NCBI RefSeq assembly: GCF_000417875.1
Contig: NW_006920896.1
Coordinates: forward strand, 185,103-249,102
DNA length: 64,000 nucleotides
Direction: 5' to 3'
Origin: Pseudozyma flocculosa PF-1
Lineage: Eukaryota; Basidiomycota; Ustilaginomycetes; Ustilaginales; Ustilaginaceae
In this document: positions 57,237-64,000 of the stretch, one piece after another
How positions within the stretch are numbered: the first letter of the stretch is position 1
Layout of the letters: each line of letters opens with the position of its first letter
Translations under genes and position numbers: made by a program
The notes under the pieces: model-generated
What the model was told of the DNA's origin: nothing
What the model saw: only the letters and a program-made list of their open reading frames with translations
The model's database searches: none

Positions 57237-59394
57237 CGTTACTCGTAGGCGCGAGGATGGGTAAGGGGGGGGGGGGTCTAGGGGAGGGTTGGGGAGCTCG
57301 GTGGCGGGATGCTTGCGTGGGTCGCCTCGCCTCTTTATATGACTGGCAACGGGAATGAGGGCATCAAAGTAGACTAGGCTCTAGCTACGTCGTACGAAGA
57401 ACAGCAGGGCCTCGCTTCCATGGGAACAGACCAGCGTCGGACCGAGGGGAGGGGCGAGATCATGGCACGAGCGTGCGATTGTGGCTGCTCCGCTGCTGGG
57501 GCAGAGGTCGCACACGACTTCGCTAAGTGCGGCGACGACGCACAAAGATCGACCACGAGGCACGAGCAGGCGGCATACAGTACCGGCTGCACCGTGCGGA
57601 GGGATCGGCTGACCACAGACGGGCGTCTCCGGGGGCGAGGAGGGTCGACGGGATCGCATGGTCTGAAGTGGCCTGGGGCAACGGTCGTCGTCGGCTCGAC
57701 TTGGTCCGATGTCGTCGACCTAAAGTTGTCGGATGGCCTGCATCACGCTACAGTACAGTAGGCAGGTCTGACCGAAGCTTGAGACAGGCGAGAGCCGAAG
57801 CAAAAGCAAGGTGGGTGTACATCGAGAGCAGGCAGAGGAGGGCACAGCGGCCGTCGCGCGGTCGAGGTAGGGGTACCGAGGGGTCCGACGTCGCACCGCC
57901 GCTGCCGCCGCTACGGGGATACCGGTACCCCGCGCAGAGCCGCTGATGCCGCCGGCGGCTGGTGAGACCGAGGTGAAGGGAAGCAAGCAAGGTCCGTTGG
58001 ATCGCCCGCTCGCGCCTTTACGGCACAGGCTAGGGCGGCCGGAAGACTGTGGACCGACAGACACACACAGCGAGAAGAAGCGATAAGCGAGGTGCTCAGC
58101 GCCGGTCCGCCGCCTTTAATTCGACGATTTCGGCGCCTCGACCGATGGCCGTACCCCGCCACCGCGACGTTATCGCTGCAATAGCAGGCCGGTCCTGGTC
58201 TCTGTTCACACACGGAACGACGATAAAGGAGTGGGGAAGCGCAGCAGGGCGAGTCCGTGCAGTGGCGACGGCACCTGCGGTTGCCGTGGACGATTGCGTA
58301 TCGTCGCGTGACGGACACCACGGCAGGCAGGCAGTACAGACCGGCGTCGGAGGAGGCCGATGTCGAAGGACATTATTCTGATACGGTGCTCGCCAGGGGC
58401 GGATCCGATAGCTGCTTCGACGGGCTGCTGAGAGTGAGCCGACTCCGGTGGCGAGGACAGCGACAGCGGCGCTCGTCGAAGCTACGCGTACGACGGCTTC
58501 GCAAGCGTCTCGTCCTCTTTTTGCTGTGTCCGCCAGGATGATGGCGTCGCCGACAAGACCTTGCACAGTCGAACGAGAACCGCAAGTGGATCAGAGACTG
58601 GGGCGGTCGTGTCGGCGTGGACATGCCTCCAGGTCGTTATATTCTTGATTGGCTGCCGCATCAGAGAGAGAGGGGGCGATCTACGAACGAAAAACAGGCA
58701 AGGGCGAAGACCTCAGCATGGCGAGACTCGGCGCGGTGCCGAATGGAAGGCCATCGGGAAGCTCGTCCAAGGTCCAGCTGTCGCCGATGATCGGGATGGC
58801 AGCCCTCTCGCCGCATGCGACCCGGCGCTCGGGGACGACAAAACTCCGATGGCGGTCAGTGGTGCGACGTTTTCGCCGAGTCGTTCGGTGTCGTACAAGG
58901 GTGCGAGGGAGGACCAGGCCAGCAGGGGGGATCACCGGTCGGTCAACCAAGGCAGACAGAGGGTCCTCACCGGGTGCCATCGACGGCCATTCAGCCTCCA
59001 CAAAGGGCAGCCAGCAGAGCAGCGCAGCGCAGCGCATCGCAGCGGCCGCCACGTTTCTTCTCGCTCCATCGTCTGTTCGTCCGACCCTTGGCCTCGGCGA
59101 AGTCACCGTTCCTCGCCCCCGCCCTCGCCCTCTCGCCCTCGCTCCCCACGTCGCTCTCTCTCGACTCTCGCCGAGGGGTCATACGTACATCGATAACGTC
59201 AAACTCCTACGCTGGCCTGTCCTGTCTCGCCCTGCCCCACCATGTCCCATCCCCCCTCTGCCAGACTCGCAAAGCTAGACGCCCACCTTCGACCCATCGC
59301 CTCGTCCTCGTCGTCTTCCCTTCCTTCCACCACAACATCAGCACACACCGTCTCCGCCTTGGCCTCCACCTCGTCACCCGCGACTGCCCGCAAC
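57237..59394. other. Divergent intergenic region
   Basis: About 2.2 kb between the carboxypeptidase (-) and PMI (+) starts. It has a G12 run at 57265-57276, 29 bases before the carboxypeptidase ATG on its leader. The sequence before PMI (59090-59240) is CT-rich. No gene is supported. Confidence 0.5.
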
Positions 59395-60930
59395 ATGGCC
59401 AGCGAATACTCCACCGCACCCGTATTCCAGATCGTCCCCGGCGTCCAGTGCTACGACTGGGGCATCAAGGGTTCCACCTCGCGCGTCGCCCAGTATGCCC
59501 TAGCTACGCACCAGCTCAACTTCCAGCCCAGCGACGACAAGCCATGCGCAGAGGTGAGTGCCGCCGCCAGTGCCATCCTGCACCCAACCCATCGCCGGGG
59601 CTCGCGGTCCTGACCACGCGCTGCCTCGCACCACCGCCCCGCAGCTATGGATGGGAACCCACCCTTCGCTTCCCTCGCGCCTCGTCTCGCCAGCGTCGTC
59701 GTCGTCGTCTTCGGCAGGCTCGGACGAGGCGCCCACCCTCTCGTCGCACCTCGAGGCCCACCCGGACCTCATCGGCGATGCCGTCGCGCGCAAGTTCAGC
59801 GACGAGGAGCCCGGCTGCCTTCCCTTCCTCTTCAAGGTGCTCAGCGTCGGAAAGGCCCTCTCGATCCAGGCCCACCCGGACAAGAAACTCGGAAAGCGGC
59901 TCCACCAGCAGAGACCCGACGTCTACAAGGGTGTGTGTCCTCGAAGCGATCCCGGATCTCGATCCGCCGCGCCGCCGTCGATGCTCACCGCTTCTTCTGC
60001 TCCCTCCTCTTGCCCCCCGTCCCACACGCAGACCCCAACCACAAGCCCGAGATGGCCATCGCCCTGACGCCCTTTTCCGGCTTCTGCGGCTTCCGCCCGC
60101 TCGCCGAGATTGGCGGCTTCATCGACACGGTGCCCGAGTTCGCCCAGCTCTGCTCGCTCGGCCAGTCGCAGCTCGAGGAGCTGCACGATCTGATCCAGTC
60201 CGAGGCGGACGCATCGTCTGCGTCGGTCAAGTCGATGCTGCGCACCATCTTCTCGAACCTGATGCGCGCACCAGCATCGACGTACGAGGCGCTCTGCGAC
60301 GCCACCTCGCGTCGCTTCTCGTCGTCGTCGTCGGCGGGCGTACCGCAAGAGGAGCGGGCGCTGCTGCTCAAGCTCAACGAGCAGTACCCGCACGACATCG
60401 GCATCTTCTGCACCTTTCTCCTCAACATCAACCGCCTCGAGGCCGGGCAGGCCATGTTCCTCCAGGCCAACGAGCCGCATGCCTACCTCGAGGGCGAGAT
60501 CCTCGAGTGCATGGCCGCCAGCGACAACGTCGTCCGCGCCGGCCTCACGCCCAAGCTGCGCGACGTCGACACCCTCATCGACATGTGCACCTACACGTCC
60601 GGAAAGGCGCTCGGCATGCTCGACGCCACCGACTGGAAGTGCAAGCGCGACGGCGGCGACGGCGAGGCCAAGCTCTTTTCGCCCCCCATCGACGAGTTTG
60701 ATCTCGTCGTCTCGTCTCTCCCGCGCGGTGGAAAGCAGGAGCAGGGAGCGGTACAGGGTCCCAGTATCCTGCTCGGCCTCGAGGGTGAGGTCAGGCTCCG
60801 GTGGCAGCAGGGTGAGGAGCTGACATTGGGGGCTGGCACAGTTGTTTTTGTAGCGGCCGGGTGCGACCTCGCCTTCGAGGCAGGGCAGGACCAGGACGCA
60901 CGGTGGGCGCGCGCCTTTGTCCAGCCGTAG
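59395..60930 (+). CDS. Mannose-6-phosphate isomerase (type I PMI), 3 exons
   Basis: Interconverts fructose-6-phosphate and mannose-6-phosphate, feeding GDP-mannose for cell-wall mannan, glycosylation and GPI anchors. Exons 59395-59553, 59645-59930 and 60032-60930 (introns 91 and 101 bases) give 447 residues. The opening VFQIVPGVQCYDWGIKG is the family start. Zinc ligands are visible with expected spacing: Q128 and H130 in SIQAHPDKKLG, E155 in DPNHKPEMAIALTPFSGFCG (the DPN codons cross an intron) and H298 in QANEPHAYLEGEILECMAAS. The substrate-side motif NVVRAGLTPKLRDVDTL follows. A Ser-rich insertion after GTHPSLPSRL is lineage-specific. An in-frame ATG at 59242 would add 51 Ser/Thr/Ala-rich residues. 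I prefer 59395 because the family motif starts there. Confidence 0.95.
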
Positions 60931-60967
60931 CAGCGAGGGATCGTGCAACGTTAACGCTCCTCGACTC

Positions 60968-61090
60968 TGAAAGGACTGCTGCAAGACTGTGATCCGTGTT
61001 CGAAAGGTCTGCTGCAAGACTGCGACCAGTGTCGAAAGGACTGCAGCAGGACTGTGCTCTGCGTTCAAAGGACTGATGAAGCGGGGCAAG
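60968..61090. repeat. 32-33 base tandem repeat, 3 copies plus partial
   Basis: Units of the type GAAAGGACTGCTGCAAGACT start near 60968, 61001 and 61033, with a partial copy at 61066. The array begins about 37 bases after the PMI stop codon, so it is probably in or near its 3' untranslated region. Confidence 0.85.
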
Positions 61091-61229
61091 GTTTGAACTC
61101 GTCCCGCGGCCTGTTGAGGCTCAATGCAGCAGGCCTTGCATCACGTCGGGGCAAAGGGCCCAGGCTAGACGTCAAGCCGCTGATGTCCTCACCCATGCTG
61201 CTACATGACACGACATCATCCTGTGCACG

Positions 61230-61425
61230 CAGGAGCAGAGCAGCACTGGCTTGAAGCTGCAAGCACACCAAACTGCTGCTGCTTGAACTGCCTCCATGTC
61301 TTCAACCACTGGGCCTGCAGGAGGCAAAAGACCATGAAGCCTTTGGTGGATGATGCTGTGACCCTCTGATGCTTGCCTGCCCCTGCTGTAGGGTGGGAGT
61401 GTTAAGCCCTAGGGGTCTTGCTAAC
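61230..61425. other. CpG-free patch 1
   Basis: 196 bases without a single CG dinucleotide, in a genome where CG is otherwise very frequent. Rich in TG and CA. Confidence 0.85.
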
Positions 61426-61717
61426 CGTAGGTAGGCCTAAGGCAGTGTATTGTACCGGGAAAGGTTGAGGGAGACAAGAGACGAGACCGCAAGCAGGTGC
61501 CGTCATAGAGAGCTCGCTCGGGCAAAGAGATGGGAGACGAGAGTTGAGGCCGCCGTGCGTGGCAGGTGGCGTCATGCAGTGGTCGAAGTCCGTTTGTTGA
61601 GAGCGTAGTAGCAAGAAGCAGTCTTAATGCGAGGACTACTGCACGCTGCAGGTTGCAGATCTTGACATGGTAGGCCGCATTAGCCGCTAATGCGGCCACC
61701 GGCGCCATCGGGCCCGA
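61400..61717. repeat. Diverged LTR-related sequence
   Basis: Starts TGTTAAGCCCTAGGGGTCTTG, one mismatch from the start of the solo LTR at 61718, and stays loosely alignable for about 70 bases. No TAACA end is found before the next LTR. A perfect hairpin (10-base stem GCCGCATTAG, 3-base loop) lies at 61674-61696. Probably an old or truncated relative. The 3' limit is uncertain. Confidence 0.5.
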
Positions 61718-62027
61718 TGTTAAGCCCTCGGGGTCTTGGGATACCGCGGGCGGCCGAGGACGGTATAGGGCTTGCGCGGAGAGGTCAGGGATGAAGAGGA
61801 GAAAGGATATCGATGCTGTACCAGTCTCTAGGGGTAAGAGGATATAGTACATTCGACGAGGAGACCATCAGAGGCCTCTGCGGGAGCCGGGGGACTACAT
61901 ACTAGCTCCCTCGAGCCCCTCCGTGGTCGAGGGGCTGGCTGCGGCAATTGCCGCTCGGCTCCGCCGCCCGCCAGCGCTTCCTCGGGACTCGGGCGCCCGC
62001 GGGGGCGTGTTGGGCAGCCGCCTAACA
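61718..62027. mobile_element. Solo LTR (copy 1) with 5-base target duplication
   Basis: 310 bases, starting TGTTAAGCCC and ending GCCTAACA (inverted ends TGTTA/TAACA). It is flanked by CCCGA on both sides (61713-61717 and 62028-62032), the 5-base target-site duplication typical of LTR-retrotransposon integration. No coding interior adjoins it, so it is a solo LTR from recombination. Highly similar to copy 2 over the full length. Confidence 0.9.
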
Positions 62028-62172
62028 CCCGACAGGATGGCAAGCAAGGCGGTACTGGCCGCCAAGGAGCCCCCTGAGGCGGTCGATAATCTCCAAGCTG
62101 CCGTTGCCGACAGTCACGATTGGCCGCTCCTGGCTGCCGTTGCCCCATGCATCCAGCAAGAGCAGGCTGCCG

Positions 62173-62438
62173 CTGCCAGTGATGCCAAAGCACTTGATGT
62201 GTGGGCTCTGGAGCACTCCAAAGTGCTTCCAGATGGCATGATGAGGGCTCAGGCCCTCAAGCTTGCCAATGGTCACCAAGGCCTGGGTGCTGATGTGCAC
62301 CACATTGCACTGCTGCAACCACTCACTCATTGGGCTGGCATGCTCTGCAGCTCTGCACTGAAGTGGCTAGCAACTGGCCATGATGTCCTCTATCTGAAGG
62401 CCCTTGATGTAGAAATGCAACAGCAGTGTCAGGTGTAA
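62173..62438. other. CpG-free patch 2
   Basis: 266 bases without CG, lying between the two solo LTRs. Open in one frame on each strand, but no family is recognised. TG/CA-rich. Confidence 0.85.
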
Positions 62439-62672
62439 CGGTTGACCTGGCGAGGGCGCAGAGGAGTATCCGTTGGGCGGAGAAGTCTCTGCGTGTTGGA
62501 GGGCGATCGCTTTGGTGCTCCCATCAGAGGCGTGAGCAAGGTTCGGGAACGGCGGGTTGATACCGAGGGCGGCTGTGAGCACCGTTGGCAGGCGTCCACG
62601 GTCAAGGATGACTACTGAAGTGAGCTGGCGAGGTGATCTGTCGATAGGCGTTGTATTTGCTAGGCAACGGTA

Positions 62673-62981
62673 TGTTACGCCCTCGGGGTCTTGGGATACC
62701 GCGGGCGGCCGAGGACGGTAGTGGGCTTGCACGGAGAGGTCAGGGATGAGGAGGAGTGGGATATCGATGCTGCACCAGTCTTCAGTGAGAAGAGGATATA
62801 GTACATTCGACGAGGAGACCATCAGGGGCCTCCTCGGGAACCTAGGGACTTTATACTGGCCCCCTCGGGATCCCCTCGTGGCCGAGGGGCCGGCTGCGGC
62901 AATTGCCGCTTGGCTCCGCCGTCCGTCAGCCCTTCCTCGGGACTCGGGCACCCGCGGGGCACGTTGGGCAGCCGCCTAACA
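62673..62981. mobile_element. Solo LTR (copy 2) with 5-base target duplication
   Basis: 309 bases, same orientation and same TGTTA/TAACA ends as copy 1, with many point differences. Flanked by its own duplication CGGTA (62668-62672 and 62982-62986). Because the two copies have different duplications, they are independent insertions and not the two ends of one element. Confidence 0.9.
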
Positions 62982-63316
62982 CGGTAGCCTCGGGCTCTCA
63001 CGTCGATGGAAGACAAGCAAGCTGTGAGGACTGGTATTGACTAGGCTGGATGAGGGGCATCCAGTCTACCGACGGGGAGGAGGACTAGGCTATATACTGT
63101 CTACCTACGGCGTCGAGGCATCCCTGCCTTGACCAATCAGGAATGGCCTCTATTGTCCTATTGTCCTCCATTGTCATCCCAAGGCATTGCTCCGAGGTGG
63201 GACGCCACCGTCGTGCCCAAAGCCTAGCCCTTGGCCCTCGGTGCGGATCCGAAGCATCCTCCTGCCAGCAGGAGCAACTGCGGAGCCGCATGGTGCATGC
63301 CGACGCCGCCTGGCGC

Positions 63317-63395
63317 GCAGAGGATTGCTGGCGGCCTGGTGATTCCTCTCCGCGGCGGCGCGGAGAGAATTCACCTCGGCTCCGGAATCCTCTGC
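63317..63395. repeat. 79-base imperfect palindrome
   Basis: The outer arms GCAGAGGATT (63317-63326) and AATCCTCTGC (63386-63395) pair perfectly, and inner arms CTCTCCGC/GCGGAGAG (63346-63353, 63360-63367) close the tip. The segment between also pairs with a few mismatches. Could fold as a long hairpin. Confidence 0.75.
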
Positions 63396-63502
63396 TCCGC
63401 TGGCCTGCGCCGCTCAGCCCCGATTTGGCCAGGGCTGTGACATCAGGCAGGGAGGAACAAGGCTGTTGCTTGATGGACCAAAGTGATGACACCATCAAGC
63501 CG

Positions 63503-63760
63503 GCTGCAACAAAGGCAGTCATGAGTGTTGCAACAAGGTGTGAGAGTGGGGCTGGAGCAAGAGTTGTTTGATGCATCCATGAAGGCAACAGAGCACCAGT
63601 CAGAGGCTGTAAAGATGGCAAAGGGGCCTTGCACTGCAAGAGGAACAGTCATGAAATGGCTCTTGTTGAGCTTTGCATCAGTCCTGTGGGACTGATGGTG
63701 CAGCAGAGCTGTGTGAGTGAGTCCATAGGGCTGATGTCCTTGCTCCTCAAACATGCAGGA
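63503..63760. other. CpG-free patch 3
   Basis: 258 bases without CG (only one CG from 63423 to 63760). One plus frame reads a coherent stretch (for example FDASMKATEHQSEAVKM) but is bounded by stops, suggesting a decayed coding region. Confidence 0.85.
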
Positions 63761-64000
63761 CGAGGCTGGAGGAAGGTGGCCATTGTCGCTTTGTTTCACG
63801 GAAGCTCGACTCCGGCCGACACCTGCAAGGGTCAGCTGCCACCCCGCAGACCCTTGGACCACCTCGCTTCGCTACGCCTCGAGACAGCGACAGGGCCGTG
63901 TCACGGCTTGCTGTGGTCGTTGCCCTTCTGGGCCCTTGTCAAACAAGACAAGCAAGGCTGTCGCATCTGGCCAGCAGATGCTGCCGTATAAAGAGAGAAA

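Larger units (their letters stand above)
60931..64000. other. Repeat-rich, gene-free end of the window
   Basis: No intact gene. It carries a short tandem array, one diverged LTR-like start (61400), two solo LTRs, CpG-free patches and a long imperfect palindrome, each listed separately. Short frames in the CpG-free patches (62022-62438, 63443-63862) are open but unrecognised and may be remnants of a transposon interior. TATAAA occurs near 63989, at the window end. Confidence 0.7.

Noticed and set aside
59647..60701. Alternative long frames overlapping PMI exons (58815-60701 and similar)
   Set aside because: They read through PMI introns in other frames. The spliced PMI frame carries all zinc ligands.
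61718..62981. Interpreting the two LTRs as the ends of one complete retrotransposon
   Set aside because: Each LTR has its own different 5-base duplication on both sides, and the 645 bases between them hold no recognisable polyprotein.
1..64000. CRISPR arrays, prophage, bacterial operons, telomere repeats
   Set aside because: None seen. The gene structure is clearly eukaryotic, and no TTAGGG-type arrays are present at either end.

Overview
The window looks like nuclear DNA of a basidiomycete fungus, most likely a smut-lineage yeast or plant associate (Ustilaginomycotina). This is inferred from very high GC with C/G-ending codons, short GT-AG introns (about 90-170 bases) with CTGAC/CTNAC-like branch sites and GTGAGT/GTACGT donors, intron-containing nuclear tRNA genes, and the protein repertoire. 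No bacterial operons, rRNA genes, CRISPR arrays or telomere repeats were seen.

Layout. 1-8200: cyanate hydratase (+) converges on a 12-exon coiled-coil gene of unknown function (-), which diverges from an SH3-domain gene (+). 8201-21748: about 13.5 kb with no convincing gene, ending in the leader of a forkhead transcription factor (21749-24885, +). 24886-29711: a convergent pair of intron-bearing tRNA-Ala(AGC) genes and more non-coding DNA. 29712-30788: secreted GH128/Asl1-type glucan hydrolase (+). 31666-37493: one very long gene (-) that joins a pentatricopeptide-repeat protein to an NDUFAF5-type complex I assembly factor. 40207-47194: Mediator subunit 13 (+). 47660-48043: tiny V-ATPase subunit f gene (-). 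48272-48842: a second convergent tRNA-Ala pair inside a perfect inverted repeat. 49589-53404: nuclear exoribonuclease Rat1 (+). 53868-54559: mitoribosomal protein mS34 (+). 55257-57236: serine carboxypeptidase (-). 59395-60930: mannose-6-phosphate isomerase (+). 60931-64000: repeat-rich end with a short tandem repeat, two solo LTRs each with its own target-site duplication, older CpG-depleted patches and a long imperfect palindrome.

The genes are housekeeping or general regulatory genes and do not form a pathway cluster. Links between them are loose: wall glucan and mannose metabolism (Asl1, PMI), mitochondria (PPR-NDUFAF5, mS34), the vacuole (V-ATPase f, carboxypeptidase) and Pol II transcription (Med13, forkhead, Rat1). 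The most unusual features are the PPR-NDUFAF5 fusion, the two convergent tRNA-Ala pairs with a shared upstream block, the 13.5 kb gene-free interval, and the CpG-free decayed patches beside CpG-rich solo LTRs. Exon coordinates were deduced by eye from splice sites and frame. Joins are given in the entries.
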